Origin: Sphingomonas natans
Lineage (GTDB): Bacteria > Pseudomonadota > Alphaproteobacteria > Sphingomonadales > Sphingomonadaceae
Reading direction: 5' to 3'
Length of the DNA: 64,000 bases
NCBI RefSeq assembly: GCF_030546695.1
Contig: NZ_JAUOTP010000006.1
Span: 62,001 to 126,000 of the forward strand
The position numbers and the translations under genes are program-made. Below the pieces are notes generated by a model. It made no database searches, was not told where the DNA came from, and was given only the letters and a program-made list of their open reading frames with translations. Positions 36,626 through 46,172 of the stretch are shown in pieces (within the stretch, counting starts at the first letter, position 1; every line of letters begins with the position of its first letter).

Positions 36626-37094
36626 CCGCGCCCTGTAGCTCCGCAAGCGCGGCGGAGAAAGCGGCGGGATCGTCGAGCCGGTGCGCGACCGCGCGGATCG
36701 CGCGTTTGCCGTGCGGCAGCGGCTGGGTCAGATCGATCACGACATTGGGATAAGCGAGCAGGGACAGGCGCAGGACGGAGCGCTGCTTGAGTGCCTCGGC
36801 CGTCCAGCTCGCGCGCAGTCGGGCGATTGCGTCGGCCGGCACGTCGATCCGGCGCAGCGTCCCTACCCGCATCACGACGATGTCTTCGCCCACTAGGACG
36901 GGCAGACGTGGAAACGAGCGGACGAGCCGCACCAGCCAGGCAATTCCCAGAAGGGTGACCGCAGACAGGCAGAGACCGACGGCAGGCTTCCACAGGGCAA
37001 TCAGCGCATGGACCACGCCCATCTCGACCACCGACAGGCCGACGAGCGCCCAAATCATCGGCGCGATGCTCCGATGATAAGCGAAGGCCTTCAC
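36612..37094 (-). CDS. Hypothetical membrane protein with PH-like C-terminal part
   Basis: A 160-residue protein of unknown function. Two hydrophobic helices (about 12-55) are followed by a soluble part with the strand pattern VGEDIVVMRVGTLRRIDVPADAIARL, which resembles bacterial PH-like domains. The GTG at 37094 overlaps the DUF2834 stop as GTGA. It overlaps thiE by 14 bp, so DUF2834, this gene, thiE and the glycosyltransferase-like gene appear to form one transcript. Confidence 0.7.
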   Translation of the reverse strand: MKAFAYHRSIAPMIWALVGLSVVEMGVVHALIALWKPAVGLCLSAVTLLGIAWLVRLVRSFPRLPVLVGEDIVVMRVGTLRRIDVPADAIARLRASWTAEALKQRSVLRLSLLAYPNVVIDLTQPLPHGKRAIRAVAHRLDDPAAFSAALAELQGADDRR

Positions 37095-37402
37095 CGCGTC
37101 CGCGCCGCCTCGCGCAGCGCGAGGAACAGCGGTAGCCCACAGGATACGCCGATCAGGCAGGTCGCGACGACCGGCAGCCAGCGCCGCCGCATGCCAAGCC
37201 TGCGCCCTTCCACCGCCACGAACAGGATCAGCACCACCGCCGAGACGATCACGTCGAGCCCGAAAAAGGCGCTCACCCGGTTCGCAAACAGATCGGCGAG
37301 GAGGAGCGGCACATCGAGGCCATGCGCCGCGAGCCACGGAAGAAAAGCCGCGAGCGGGATCATCGTCCCGAGGACTGCAAGCAGCCAGTATATCCGTGCC
37401 AA
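37091..37402 (-). CDS. DUF2834 family membrane protein
   Basis: About 103 residues with three membrane helices, beginning ARIYWLLAVLGTMIPLAAFLPW and containing the acidic-free loop and FFGLDVIVSAVVLILFV typical of DUF2834. The function is unknown. The open frame continues upstream into a family 2 palindrome, which cannot be genuine coding sequence. TTG at 37402 is therefore taken as the start, and a TTG two codons earlier is an alternative. Confidence 0.75.
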   Translation of the reverse strand: MARIYWLLAVLGTMIPLAAFLPWLAAHGLDVPLLLADLFANRVSAFFGLDVIVSAVVLILFVAVEGRRLGMRRRWLPVVATCLIGVSCGLPLFLALREAARTR

Positions 37403-37410
37403 ACCCAATT

Positions 37411-37488
37411 CCCGTTCGTGCTGAGCCTGTCGAAGCACCGTCCTTTTGCCAAGAAGAACGGCCCTCCGACAAGCTCAAGGCAAGCGGG
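37411..37488. repeat. Palindromic repeat, family 2
   Basis: Begins CCCGTTCGTGCTGAGCCTGT and ends with an imperfect complement (GACAAGCTCAAGGCAAGCGGG). It separates fda from the DUF2834 gene. Confidence 0.78.
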
Positions 37489-37500
37489 AAAGGCTCAGTT

Positions 37501-38397
37501 TTACGCCGTCTTGTTGACCGAAGCCCCGTAGATCGCGTCGATCGCTTCGGCCAGCGCCGCATCGAACTCCGCATCCGTCATCTGGAAGCGAAGATCCTCG
37601 AGCAGCGCGCGGCTGAAGCTCGCGATGATCCCCGGATTCCTGGCCAGCTCCACGCACGCCTCGGGCCGCTTGAACCCACCCGACAGCGCCACGACGCGCA
37701 GCACGCGCGGATGATCGACGAGCGGCTGGAACAGGCCTTCCTTCGCCGGCAGCGAGAGCTTCAGCATCACCTTGTCGGTCCCCGGAAACGCATCCAGCGC
37801 CTTCAATATCTCGTCCATCAGGATCTGGTCGGCTTCGGCACGCTCCGGGCTCTTGATGTTCACCTCGGGCTCCAGGATCGGCATCAGCCCGCCGGCGATG
37901 ACCTGCGCGCCAATCTCGAACTGCTGCTTCACGATTCCTGCAATGCCAGCCGGATTGGCGAGATTGACGACCGAGCGCTCTTTCGTGCCGAACACGCCGA
38001 GCCCCTTGGCGCGCGCCAGCAGCGCGTCGAGCTCGGGCATCGGCTTCATCAGCTGGACGCCGTCTTTCTCGTCCTCCAGCCCCTTGTCGATCTTGATGAA
38101 TGGAACGACGCCGCGCTCGATCAGCGCGGTCGGCACGGGCTTGCCGCCCGCCTGCCCGTCCATCGTCCGCTCGAACAGGATCGCGCCGATCACCTTTTCG
38201 CCGGTGAAGACGGGCGAGGTGATGATCCGGCTGCGCATGTCGTGGATCAGCCCGAACATCGCCTCGTCGCCCGAATAGGCGCTCGGCTCGATGCCATAGC
38301 CTGCCAGCGCCTTGGGAGTGGAGCCGCCCGACTGGTCCAGTGCGGCGATGAAGCCGTGACCGGCCGCAATCTTGGTCGTCATGTCCTGGATATTCAT
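37501..38397 (-). CDS. fda: Class I fructose-bisphosphate aldolase
   Basis: Cleaves fructose 1,6-bisphosphate using a Schiff-base lysine. The 298-residue product starts MNIQDMTTKIAAGHGFIAALDQSGGSTPKAL and has IKIDKGLE and MLKLSLP, with the Schiff-base Lys expected in the latter region, as in bacterial class I enzymes. The start at 38397 follows AAAGGGGGTAAAGCGT and matches homologues, whereas the frame opens far upstream. It lies downstream of pgk by 53 bp in the tkt-gap-pgk-fda cluster. Confidence 0.93.
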   Translation of the reverse strand: MNIQDMTTKIAAGHGFIAALDQSGGSTPKALAGYGIEPSAYSGDEAMFGLIHDMRSRIITSPVFTGEKVIGAILFERTMDGQAGGKPVPTALIERGVVPFIKIDKGLEDEKDGVQLMKPMPELDALLARAKGLGVFGTKERSVVNLANPAGIAGIVKQQFEIGAQVIAGGLMPILEPEVNIKSPERAEADQILMDEILKALDAFPGTDKVMLKLSLPAKEGLFQPLVDHPRVLRVVALSGGFKRPEACVELARNPGIIASFSRALLEDLRFQMTDAEFDAALAEAIDAIYGASVNKTA

Positions 38398-38450
38398 ACG
38401 CTTTACCCCCTTTTGGTCGAACAAGCCCCGATCGTCGGGGAGGAAATTTC

Positions 38451-39635
38451 TCAGGCTTCCAGCGCCTTCACACCAGGCAACTCCTTGCCTTCCATCCACT
38501 CCAGGAAGGCGCCGCCCGCCGTCGAGACGAAGGTCAGATCATCCGCTACGCCGGCGACGTTGACCGCCGCGACCGTATCGCCGCCGCCCGCGACCGAGAC
38601 GAGCCCGCCAGACTTGGTCAGCGCCGCCGCGGTGTGCGCCAGCGCCATCGTCGCGGTATCGAACGGCTGCATCTCGAACGCGCCGAGCGGCCCGTTCCAC
38701 ACCAAGGTCCGGCAGGTCTTGAGCGCATCCGAGATCGCCTCGCTCGCCGCCGGCCCGCAATCGAGGATCATCTCGTCCGCGGCGACCTCGTGGACGTTGA
38801 TCGTCCGCGACGGCGCATGCGCCCGGAATTCCTTGGCGACGACCACATCATACGGCAGGTGCACGGTGCAGCCCGCGCGATCGGCCGCATCGAGGATCGC
38901 GAGCGCGGTCTCGGCCAGATCATGCTCGCACAGCGATTTGCCGACATCCACGCCGCGCGCCGCGAGGAAGGTATTGGCCATGCCGCCGCCGATGATCAGA
39001 TGATCTACCTTCGTGACGAGGTGCGTGAGCACGTCGAGCTTGCTCGACACCTTCGCCCCGCCGACCACCGCCGCGACCGGATGCTCGGGAATGCCGAGCG
39101 CCTTCTGCAGCGCCTCCAATTCCGCCTGCATCGATCGCCCGGCATAAGCCGGCAGACGGTGCGCGAGCCCCTCGGTCGAGGCGTGCGCGCGGTGCGCGGC
39201 CGAGAAGGCATCGTTTACGTAGAGATCGCCGAGCGCCGCGAACCGGTCCACCACTGCAGGGTCGTTTTTCTCCTCGCCCCCGAAGAAGCGCGTATTCTCG
39301 AGCACCGCGATATCGCCCGGCTGGAGCGTCGCGACCGCGGCGACGGTGTCGCCCTCCCAGTCGATATAGCGGACCTCGCGACCGAGCACGTCGCTGAGCG
39401 GGCGCGTTACCTGCGCCAGCGAATATTCCGGCGCAGGCGCCTTGGGCCGGCCGAAATGCGCGAGCACCAGCACGATCGCGCCCTTGTCCGAAAGCTCCGC
39501 AATCGTCGGCGCCGCGGCGCGCAGGCGGGTATCGTCGGTCACGCGCGCGCCATCCATCGGCACGTTCAGATCCTCGCGCACCAGCACGCGCTTGCCGCGC
39601 ACGTCGCCCATGTCGTCCAGCGTCTTGAAGCTCAT
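38451..39635 (-). CDS. pgk: Phosphoglycerate kinase
   Basis: Transfers phosphate between 1,3-bisphosphoglycerate and ADP in glycolysis and gluconeogenesis. The 394 residues include [11 protein letters not shown] (substrate-binding RxDxNVP), [26 protein letters not shown], and the nucleotide motif [11 protein letters not shown]. The start at 39635 overlaps the MOSC gene stop as ATGA, so the two are coupled even though they are functionally unrelated. Confidence 0.97.
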   Translation of the reverse strand: MSFKTLDDMGDVRGKRVLVREDLNVPMDGARVTDDTRLRAAAPTIAELSDKGAIVLVLAHFGRPKAPAPEYSLAQVTRPLSDVLGREVRYIDWEGDTVAAVATLQPGDIAVLENTRFFGGEEKNDPAVVDRFAALGDLYVNDAFSAAHRAHASTEGLAHRLPAYAGRSMQAELEALQKALGIPEHPVAAVVGGAKVSSKLDVLTHLVTKVDHLIIGGGMANTFLAARGVDVGKSLCEHDLAETALAILDAADRAGCTVHLPYDVVVAKEFRAHAPSRTINVHEVAADEMILDCGPAASEAISDALKTCRTLVWNGPLGAFEMQPFDTATMALAHTAAALTKSGGLVSVAGGGDTVAAVNVAGVADDLTFVSTAGGAFLEWMEGKELPGVKALEA

Positions 39636-40087
39636 CGCTCGATCCTCACTTCGTCGCCGACCGCGATGCGGCCCTCTTGTCGCACGATGCACGTCACCCC
39701 GCCGCGCCAATGCGGCAGCAGCGCCCCTTTCAGCCCCGGCGCGATCTCCTCCATGCGGCTGCACGGATCGCATTCGCCGGTAATCTCCAGCACCACGCCG
39801 CCCGAAAAGACCAGCAGCGCGCCCCTCGTCTCTTCCAGTGCCACGCCGTCGACCAGCAGGTTCACGCGGCGTAATTCCCACGCGATGCTGGCACCGAGTT
39901 CGGTCAGCGCAGCGCGCCAACCGTCCGCCGTCATCACCGTTACCTGCCGCTTGTTGCGGCCCGGCTTCAAAGACCCGCGAAAATCGCCCTGCACGCCGGT
40001 TTCGAGGCCGATCGTCACATGGTCGATCGTCGCCATCGGGCCGCGCGGCCGATCGTGGCGGGCGATGCCGAGCAGGCGCCCGGTCAC
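39632..40087 (-). CDS. MOSC domain protein
   Basis: A single MOSC domain of 151 residues. MOSC proteins bind or transfer sulfur from a conserved Cys, usually linked to molybdenum cofactor sulfuration or to thiol and N-hydroxyl reduction. The conserved [10 protein letters not shown] carries the key cysteines, and GVQGDFRG with NKRQVTVM is the typical N-terminal part. A GTG at 40087 starts it. It is inserted between gap and pgk and overlaps pgk by 4 bp. Confidence 0.9.
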   Translation of the reverse strand: MTGRLLGIARHDRPRGPMATIDHVTIGLETGVQGDFRGSLKPGRNKRQVTVMTADGWRAALTELGASIAWELRRVNLLVDGVALEETRGALLVFSGGVVLEITGECDPCSRMEEIAPGLKGALLPHWRGGVTCIVRQEGRIAVGDEVRIER

Positions 40088-40109
40088 GACCGCGCCTTTC
40101 TATCCCGAA

Positions 40110-40211
40110 CCCGTTCGCTTCGAGCGACGTTCGAGCTTGCCGAGAACGAAGTCGAGAAGGGTTCTCGACCACCGCAGCTCGACAGGCTCGATGCTGCTCG
40201 AAACAAACGGG
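40110..40211. repeat. Palindromic repeat, family 3
   Basis: Outer ends CCCGTTCGCTTCGAGCG and CTCGAAACAAACGGG, with inner GTCGAGAAGG and TTCTCGAC arms. The related copy is at 62221-62307. It fills the gap between gap and the MOSC gene. Confidence 0.8.
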
Positions 40212-40232
40212 CCTGGTCCATTCGCTCCAAGA

Positions 40233-41240
40233 TTACAGGAGTTTCGCCATCGCGCCGGCCGTATCGACCATGCGGTTCGAGAAACCCCATTCATTGTCGT
40301 ACCAGCTCAGCACGCGCACCAGCTTGCCTTCGAGCACCGCCGTCTCGAGGCTGTCGACCGACGACGAATGCGGATTGCCCATGAAATCGATCGAGACGAG
40401 CGGCTCGGTCACATATTCGAGGATGCCCTTCAGCGGCCCGCTCTCGGCGGCCGCCTTCAGCACCGCATTGACCTCGTCCTTCGTCGTGTCGCGCTTCGGC
40501 GTGAACGTCAGGTCGACGACCGAGACGTCCGGGGTCGGCACGCGGATCGAGGAGCCGTCCAGCTTGCCCTTCAGCTCCGGCAGAACCTCGCCGACCGCCC
40601 GCGCGGCGCCGGTGGTGGTCGGGATCATCGACATGGCGGCGGCGCGCGCACGGCGCATGTCGCTGTGGATCTGGTCGAGGATCTTCTGGTCGTTCGTGTA
40701 GCTGTGGATCGTCGTCATCAGGCCGCGCTCGATGCCGATCGCATCGTTGAGTACCTTGGCGATCGGCGCAAGGCAGTTGGTCGTGCACGAGGCGTTGGAG
40801 ACGATGACGTGCTCGGACGTCAGCTTGTCGTGATTGACGCCGAACACGACGGTCAGGTCGACATTCTTGCCCGGTGCCGAGATCAGCACCTTCTTGGCGC
40901 CCGCGGCGATATGCTTCTCGCAAGACGCCTTGTCGGTGAAGAAGCCGGTGCACTCGAGCGCAATGTCCACGCCAAGCGCGGCATGCGGCAGGTTGGCGGG
41001 ATCGCGCTCGGCGGTCACCTTGATGCGCTTGCCGTCGATGACGAGCTCGTCGCCTTCGGCGGCAACTTCGCCCTTCCAGGCGCCGTGGACGCTGTCGCGC
41101 TTGAACAGCAAGGCGTTGGACTTGGCGTCGCCAAGGTCGTTGATCGCCACCAACTCGAGGCCGCATTCCGGCCGCAGCAGGATCGCGCGCGCGACGAGGC
41201 GGCCGATCCGCCCGAACCCGTTGATCGCTACCTTCGCCAT
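40233..41240 (-). CDS. gap: Glyceraldehyde-3-phosphate dehydrogenase, type I
   Basis: Phosphorylating dehydrogenase of glycolysis, 335 residues. It shows the Rossmann opening [16 protein letters not shown], the catalytic Cys in [15 protein letters not shown], the conserved [12 protein letters not shown]-type segment (here [12 protein letters not shown]), and the C-terminal [12 protein letters not shown]. The Asp after the second strand (INDL) suggests NAD preference. It follows tkt by 11 bp. Confidence 0.97.
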   Translation of the reverse strand: MAKVAINGFGRIGRLVARAILLRPECGLELVAINDLGDAKSNALLFKRDSVHGAWKGEVAAEGDELVIDGKRIKVTAERDPANLPHAALGVDIALECTGFFTDKASCEKHIAAGAKKVLISAPGKNVDLTVVFGVNHDKLTSEHVIVSNASCTTNCLAPIAKVLNDAIGIERGLMTTIHSYTNDQKILDQIHSDMRRARAAAMSMIPTTTGAARAVGEVLPELKGKLDGSSIRVPTPDVSVVDLTFTPKRDTTKDEVNAVLKAAAESGPLKGILEYVTEPLVSIDFMGNPHSSSVDSLETAVLEGKLVRVLSWYDNEWGFSNRMVDTAGAMAKLL

Positions 41241-41251
41241 GTGTCTCTCCC

Positions 41252-43225
41252 TCAAACGCCGCGTACGGCTGCCAGGACCTTCGGCGCGATCTGCTCCGCC
41301 GTCAGCCCGAATTTCTTGTAGAGATCGCCCGCCGGAGCGGATGCCCCGAACCGATCGATGCCGAAGCGCAGGCCCTTCAGGCCGACATAACGCTCCCAGC
41401 CGATCGTCGTCCCCGCCTCGATCGAGACGCGCAGCACATCGTCGGGAAGCACGTCCGCGCGATAGGCCTCGTCCTGATCGTCGAACGCTTCCCAGCTCGG
41501 CATCGAGACGACGTCGGCGCCGATGCCCTCGGCCTCCAGCGCCGCCGCGACATCGGCGGCGATCTCGACTTCGGATCCGGTCGCGATCAGCACGACGCGG
41601 CGCGCGGCCTTCGCAGCGACGAGCCGGTAGCCACCCTTGGCCGACAGGTTCTCGCTGGCCACCTCGGTCCGCACCTGGCGGAGGTTCTGCCGCGAGAGCG
41701 CGATCAGCGACGGACCGTCGGAACGCTCCAACGCGAGCTGCCAGCATTCCGCCGTCTCGACCGCATCGGCCGGGCGGAACACGGTCAGGTTCGGGATCAG
41801 GCGCAGGCTCATCACATGCTCGATCGGCTGGTGCGTCGGACCATCTTCGCCCAATCCGATCGAATCGTGCGTCATCACATAGACGACGCGCGTCCGCTGC
41901 AGCGCCGAAAGCCGGATCGCCGGCCGCGCATAATCGGCGAACACGAGGAAGGTGCCGCCATAGGGAATGACGCCGCCGTGCAGCGCCATGCCGTTCATCG
42001 CCGCCGACATGCCGAATTCGCGGATACCGTAATGGACGTAGCGCCCGGAATAATCCTCTGCCGTCAGCGGCTGGAGGCCTTTGGTCGCGGTGTTGTTCGA
42101 AGGCGTCAGATCGGCGGATCCGCCGATCGTCTCGGGCAGCGCCGCGTTGATCGCATCCAACGCGAGTTGCGAGGCGACGCGCGTCGCGATCTTCTGCGGC
42201 GTCTCGATCAGGCTGCCAATATGTCCCCCGAGACTGAAGCCCTCTGGCAGATCGCCCGCCGTCCGGCGCGACAGTTCCAGACCTTCCGGCGCTGCGGCAA
42301 GCCGCGCCTCCCAGGCTTCGCGCTCGGCAGCGCCCTGCTTGCCGATCTCGCTCCACGCAGCGACGATCTCACCCGGGAGTTCGAAGGCGGGATTGATCCA
42401 CTCGAGCGTCTCGCGCGCGGCCTTGATCTCGTCGGCGCCCAGCGGCGAGCCATGCACCGAATGCGTGCCCTGCTTGTTCGGCGAACCGAAGCCGATCACC
42501 GTGCGGCACGCCACCAGCGAGGGCCGGGGGTCGAACACCGCCTCGCCCAGTGCGCGCTCGACATCTTCGCCGTCCAGCCCGTCGCACTCGACGACATGCC
42601 AGCCCGTCGCACGATAGCGCGCCTTCACGTCCTCGCTCGTCGAAAGTGAGGTCGGCCCGTCGATCGTGATGCGATTGTCGTCCCACAGCACGATCAGCCG
42701 GCCGAGCTTCAAATGGCCGGCGAGCCCGATCGCCTCGTGGTTGATGCCTTCCATCAGGCAGCCGTCGCCGGCGATCACCCAGGTCCGGTGATCGACGAGA
42801 TCGTCGCCGAAGGTGGCGTTCAGGTGCCGCTCGGCGATCGCCATGCCGACGGCCATCGCCAGACCCTGGCCGAGCGGACCGGTCGTCGCCTCGATGCCTT
42901 CCAGCTCGAAATTCTCGGGGTGGCCCGCGCAGACCGAATCCAGCTGACGGAAATTGCGCAGGTCATCCAGCGTCGGCCGCGCATAGCCGGTCAGGTGCAT
43001 CAGCGAATAGATCAGCATCGATCCATGGCCGGCCGACAGCACGAAGCGGTCGCGGTCCGGCCATTTCGGCGAGGTCGGATCGAACTTCAGATATTTCCGG
43101 AACAGGATGGTCACGGCATCGGCCATGCCCATCGGCATGCCCGGATGCCCCGAATTGGCCGCCTGCACCGCATCCATCGAAAGCGCCCGGATGGCATTCG
43201 CGAGATGGCGCGTGGACTGAGACAT
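41252..43225 (-). CDS. tkt: Transketolase
   Basis: ThDP enzyme of the pentose phosphate pathway, 657 residues. Domains run in order: PP domain with [18 protein letters not shown] and [20 protein letters not shown] (ThDP motif GDG-N), Pyr domain with the [15 protein letters not shown] Glu motif, and a C-terminal transketolase domain. The start at 43225 has AAGGGG 7 bp upstream. It heads the tkt-gap cluster and is divergent from the zapA operon. Confidence 0.97.
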   Translation of the reverse strand: MSQSTRHLANAIRALSMDAVQAANSGHPGMPMGMADAVTILFRKYLKFDPTSPKWPDRDRFVLSAGHGSMLIYSLMHLTGYARPTLDDLRNFRQLDSVCAGHPENFELEGIEATTGPLGQGLAMAVGMAIAERHLNATFGDDLVDHRTWVIAGDGCLMEGINHEAIGLAGHLKLGRLIVLWDDNRITIDGPTSLSTSEDVKARYRATGWHVVECDGLDGEDVERALGEAVFDPRPSLVACRTVIGFGSPNKQGTHSVHGSPLGADEIKAARETLEWINPAFELPGEIVAAWSEIGKQGAAEREAWEARLAAAPEGLELSRRTAGDLPEGFSLGGHIGSLIETPQKIATRVASQLALDAINAALPETIGGSADLTPSNNTATKGLQPLTAEDYSGRYVHYGIREFGMSAAMNGMALHGGVIPYGGTFLVFADYARPAIRLSALQRTRVVYVMTHDSIGLGEDGPTHQPIEHVMSLRLIPNLTVFRPADAVETAECWQLALERSDGPSLIALSRQNLRQVRTEVASENLSAKGGYRLVAAKAARRVVLIATGSEVEIAADVAAALEAEGIGADVVSMPSWEAFDDQDEAYRADVLPDDVLRVSIEAGTTIGWERYVGLKGLRFGIDRFGASAPAGDLYKKFGLTAEQIAPKVLAAVRGV

Positions 43226-43425
43226 TGTGCCCCTTAAGATTGCCGCGGCGCGGCGTGACGATGTCCCGCATGGGCGGTGAATTCGGATGTCCCTATCGGG
43301 ATTCGCACAGGCTGGGCCGCGCGCGGTTTCTTTGGCCTCGCCGGGCGAGAGCGTCAACCGCACCGCACAACCGGCGGGCCGCAGGCTCGCTTGTCGCAGA
43401 CGGCGGGCCTGCTATCTCTGCCGAC

Positions 43426-43635
43426 ATGAGCGAAACCCCTCTCGACGCCGCCTTGGCGCGACTCGATCGCGCCGTGACGCGGATCGAGCGCGCCAACCCG
43501 CCTGCGCCGACCGCTTCTCCCGGACTTGCGGTCGCTTATGCCGAACTCGACGAGCGTCATGGCCTGCTCCGGCTGCGGATCCAGGAGACGATCGAGCGGC
43601 TCGATGCGCTGATCGATCACGAGACGAACGGCTGA
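43426..43635 (+). CDS. Small coiled-coil protein upstream of zapA
   Basis: A 69-residue, highly helical acidic protein (MSETPLDAALARLDRAVTRI, then ELDERHGLLRLRIQETIERLDALI). The heptad-like spacing predicts a coiled coil. Its stop overlaps the zapA start as TGATG, so the two are translationally coupled. Alphaproteobacteria often carry such a small DUF4164-like protein here. Membership is not confirmed. A division-related role is inferred from context. Confidence 0.75.
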   Translation: MSETPLDAALARLDRAVTRIERANPPAPTASPGLAVAYAELDERHGLLRLRIQETIERLDALIDHETNG

Positions 43636-43979
43636 TGGCTCAGGTCACGCTTGATATTGCCGGCCGCCGTTACGAACTGACCGTCCGCGACGGCCAGGAA
43701 GCGCATTTCCGCGATCTCGCCGCGATCGTCGATGCCAAGGTCCGCTCCGTGTCGGGCGCGGTCGGCACGATCAACGAATCGCGCCAGTTGCTGATGGCGG
43801 CGCTGCTACTGGCCGACGAGAGCGGCGGTAGTGCGGCCGTCCCGCCCCCGGTCCCGGCCTCCCCGACACCGCCAGTAGCCGACGAAAGCATGATCGCCGT
43901 GGCGCGGCAGATCGATGCTCTTGCCGATCGGCTCGAAAGGTTCGCGCAGAAGCTTGAGAAGAGCGGCGACAATCCCTAG
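43635..43979 (+). CDS. zapA: Cell division protein ZapA
   Basis: FtsZ-associated protein that bundles filaments at the division ring. The 114 residues comprise the N-terminal globular head (MAQVTLDIAGRRYELTVRDGQE), a helix with the conserved NESRQLLMAALLLADE, a Pro/Ala linker (about 76-90) and a C-terminal helix (IDALADRLERFAQKLEK). The position before 6S RNA and fau is the classic arrangement and confirms the call. Confidence 0.92.
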   Translation: MAQVTLDIAGRRYELTVRDGQEAHFRDLAAIVDAKVRSVSGAVGTINESRQLLMAALLLADESGGSAAVPPPVPASPTPPVADESMIAVARQIDALADRLERFAQKLEKSGDNP

Positions 43980-43982
43980 ATT

Positions 43983-44128
43983 GTTTTCTGGTGGGACTGC
44001 CCGGTACGATCGCTGGGAATATCCCTGAGGCGATTCATCTTCCTAGGGGGCTGTCCCTGGTAGGGCCCTGGCCCGAACTACATGGTCCCCACCTGACGTT
44101 TACGGCGTCAGAGGATACTCCGGAAAAC
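43983..44128 (+). ncRNA. ssrS: 6S RNA
   Basis: 6S RNA binds the housekeeping RNA polymerase holoenzyme and mimics an open promoter. The segment lies exactly between zapA and fau, its usual locus. The terminal stem is visible: GTTTTCTGG (43983-43991) pairs with CCGGAAAAC (44120-44128) with one G-U pair. The segment GGGCCCTGGCCCG and the 3' part CCTGACGTTTACGGCGTCAG form the other conserved helices. The exact ends are estimated from the stem. Confidence 0.88.
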
Positions 44129-44132
44129 GGCC

Positions 44133-44753
44133 ATGGCGGTTCCACCACCTTTCTCTCCGCCTGACGGCATCGCCCCGCATCCGGACAAGCCGGCGCTGCG
44201 CGATGTTCTCCGCGCGCGCCGCGGCGAGCATGTCGTCCGGCTCGGCGAAGCCGGCGCACGCGCCGCGGCCGAAAGCGCCGCCGCCCTGCTGCTTCCCCAC
44301 ATACCCCCCACCGCCATGGTGGCGCTCTATCTCGCCTTCCACGAGGAACTGGATCCCGAACCGCTTGCAAATATCCTCGCCGCGCGAGGCCAGCGCCTCG
44401 CTCTGCCCGCGCTCTACGATTCGGTGACGATGGATTTCCGCGTCTGGCAGCCCGGCGATCCGCTCGAGCGCGGCCCCTTCCGGCTGCGCCAGCCGCCCGC
44501 GGCCGCTGCCATCGTGTCACCCGATGTGATCGTCATGCCGATGGTCGGCTTCGATCGCCACGGCGGCCGCATCGGCCAGGGCAAGAGCCATTATGATCGC
44601 GCGCTCGTTCGCTATCCCGGCGCGCATCGCATGGGCTTCGCTTGGAGCGTGCAGGAGGTGCCCGATCGCCTTCCGCACGATCCCTGGGATATGGCGCTCC
44701 ACGCAGTCGTGACCGAACGGGAATGGATCCCCATGCCCGATACGCCCGCATGA
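44133..44753 (+). CDS. fau: 5-formyltetrahydrofolate cyclo-ligase
   Basis: ATP-dependent enzyme turning 5-formyl-THF to methenyl-THF, 206 residues. The C-terminal motif is GFDRHGGRIGQGKSHYDRAL, where most homologues have GYGGGYYDR; the Gly-Tyr pair is replaced by GQGKSHYD. The N-terminal R(x)8-10 helix and the PLxxPxxxP middle part are also present. The short spacing to 6S RNA (4 bp) suggests it is expressed from the processed zapA-ssrS-fau transcript, as in other proteobacteria. It overlaps the DUF2842 gene by 4 bp. Confidence 0.9.
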   Translation: MAVPPPFSPPDGIAPHPDKPALRDVLRARRGEHVVRLGEAGARAAAESAAALLLPHIPPTAMVALYLAFHEELDPEPLANILAARGQRLALPALYDSVTMDFRVWQPGDPLERGPFRLRQPPAAAAIVSPDVIVMPMVGFDRHGGRIGQGKSHYDRALVRYPGAHRMGFAWSVQEVPDRLPHDPWDMALHAVVTEREWIPMPDTPA

Positions 44754-44956
44754 CGCCCTCCTGGCGCAAGCCCGTCGGCATGGGGCTGATCCTCGCCCTC
44801 ATCCTGATCTGGTGCTTCGGCGTGGCAAGCCTGTCGGTGCCGCTTGGCCATTTGCACGCGCTCGTGCAGGCGCCGATCTACTGCTTCCTCGGCATTGCCT
44901 GGATCGCGCCGCTAAAACCGTTGCTGCGCTGGATGGAAGTCGGACGTTGGCGCTGA
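44750..44956 (+). CDS. DUF2842 family small membrane protein
   Basis: A 68-residue protein with two membrane helices (about 10-30 and 38-56), starting MTPSWRKPVGMGLILALILI and ending LLRWMEVGRWR. It matches the alphaproteobacterial DUF2842 family in length and layout. The function is unknown. The ATG overlaps the fau stop as ATGA. Confidence 0.85.
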   Translation: MTPSWRKPVGMGLILALILIWCFGVASLSVPLGHLHALVQAPIYCFLGIAWIAPLKPLLRWMEVGRWR

Positions 44957-44976
44957 GCAACGATAGCGCCGCGAAA

Positions 44977-45216
44977 ATGTTGAGCCGATATATGGAATCT
45001 TTACCCCGTCCCTCTATCGCCCGCAGGATGGAGCTTCGCGATCGTGCCCGCCGGTTGGCCGAATCCGGCGATTACGCCGATTCCCATGCGGTGATCTTCG
45101 CACTCTTCAAGCTCGGCTATGGTCGCGCGCCGCGCGCGTTCGGCTTCCTCGAGCGCTTCCGCCTCAACCAGATATGTCGGGCCAGCACGCGGCGCAGCCG
45201 CACCATCCACTCTTGA
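44977..45216 (+). CDS. Small basic hypothetical protein
   Basis: A 79-residue, Arg-rich helical protein (IARRMELRDRARRLAESGDY, then AVIFALFKLGYGRAPRAFGF). No family is recognised. Start codons at 44977 and 44992 are both possible. It lies 20 bp after the DUF2842 gene and 13 bp before the hydrolase gene, on the same strand, which supports it being a real gene in this operon. Confidence 0.6.
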   Translation: MLSRYMESLPRPSIARRMELRDRARRLAESGDYADSHAVIFALFKLGYGRAPRAFGFLERFRLNQICRASTRRSRTIHS

Positions 45217-45229
45217 TGAGGCAGGCTGC

Positions 45230-46159
45230 ATGACGCGCGGTAAAGTTGCCGCCACAGCCCTCACCATCGGAACGGTACTCGGCGCAGGCTATTTGTTCTC
45301 GGCGTTAGCGCGCCGCCGGTCGGAGAGGATCGCGCCCGCCACCGGCCACTTCGTCACCATCGACGGCGTCCGGCTCCATTATCTCGAAGCGGGCGATGGT
45401 CCCCCGATCCTGCTGATCCATGGCCTGGGCGGACAGCTTCGCCATTTCTCCTATGCGCTGCTGGAGAAGCTGGCGCGGCGCCACCGCGTCATCATGATCG
45501 ATCGTCCGGGCGCCGGCCATTCGGCCCGGATGCGCGGCTACGGCATCGCCGAACATGCCGCGATCGTCGCGCGCTTCATCGAAACGCTCGCGCTCGATCA
45601 CCCGATCATCGCCGCCCATTCGTTCGGCGGCGCGGTCGCGCTGTCGCTCGCGCTCGATCACCCGGAGTTGGTCGGCAAGCTCGCTCTGATCGCGCCGTTG
45701 AGCCAGCCCGACATGGTCGTCCAGCAGCCGTTCAAGACGTTCCTGGCGGCGCCTCTATGGTTGCGGGAGATGGCGTGCCGCACCGCCGCCGTGCCTATCG
45801 GCGTCGCGATCCGCGGCCGCGTCCACCGGGCCACCTTCGCCCCCGAAGCTGTCGCTCCGGATTTCGATGCGGAAGGGGGCGGCCTGCTCGTGCTCAGGCC
45901 GGAAACGCTGGCGGCGGGCTTCGAGGAGATTTCGACCGCGTCCACGCAGCTCTCCCGCATGGTGTCGCGCTACCCCGAGATCACCGTCCCGGTCTCGATC
46001 CTGTTCGGGCGCGAAGATCAGGTGCTCGATCCGGCGATCCACGGCGAACGGACCGCATTGTCGATCGCGCACAGCCGGCTGGCATGGATAGAGGGCGGCC
46101 ATATGCTGCCAGTCACGCAGCCCGATGCGGTCGCACGCTTCATCCTCGAAGAAAGCTGA
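45230..46159 (+). CDS. Alpha/beta hydrolase with N-terminal membrane anchor
   Basis: A 309-residue serine hydrolase. One hydrophobic helix (about 7-26) anchors it, so the catalytic domain is probably periplasmic or membrane-attached. The alpha/beta-hydrolase core shows ILLIHGLGG (oxyanion hole), the nucleophile elbow AAHSFGGAV, the acid in LFGREDQVLDP, and the catalytic His in IEGGHMLPV. The substrate is unknown. It follows the small basic gene by 13 bp. Confidence 0.9.
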   Translation: MTRGKVAATALTIGTVLGAGYLFSALARRRSERIAPATGHFVTIDGVRLHYLEAGDGPPILLIHGLGGQLRHFSYALLEKLARRHRVIMIDRPGAGHSARMRGYGIAEHAAIVARFIETLALDHPIIAAHSFGGAVALSLALDHPELVGKLALIAPLSQPDMVVQQPFKTFLAAPLWLREMACRTAAVPIGVAIRGRVHRATFAPEAVAPDFDAEGGGLLVLRPETLAAGFEEISTASTQLSRMVSRYPEITVPVSILFGREDQVLDPAIHGERTALSIAHSRLAWIEGGHMLPVTQPDAVARFILEES

Positions 46160-46172
46160 GCGATCCGGCGGA

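Noticed and set aside
36626-37090. A TPP riboswitch for thiE
   Set aside because: thiE overlaps the upstream coding gene, and no CTGAGA-type THI-box sequence was seen before it or before the first gene of the apparent operon.
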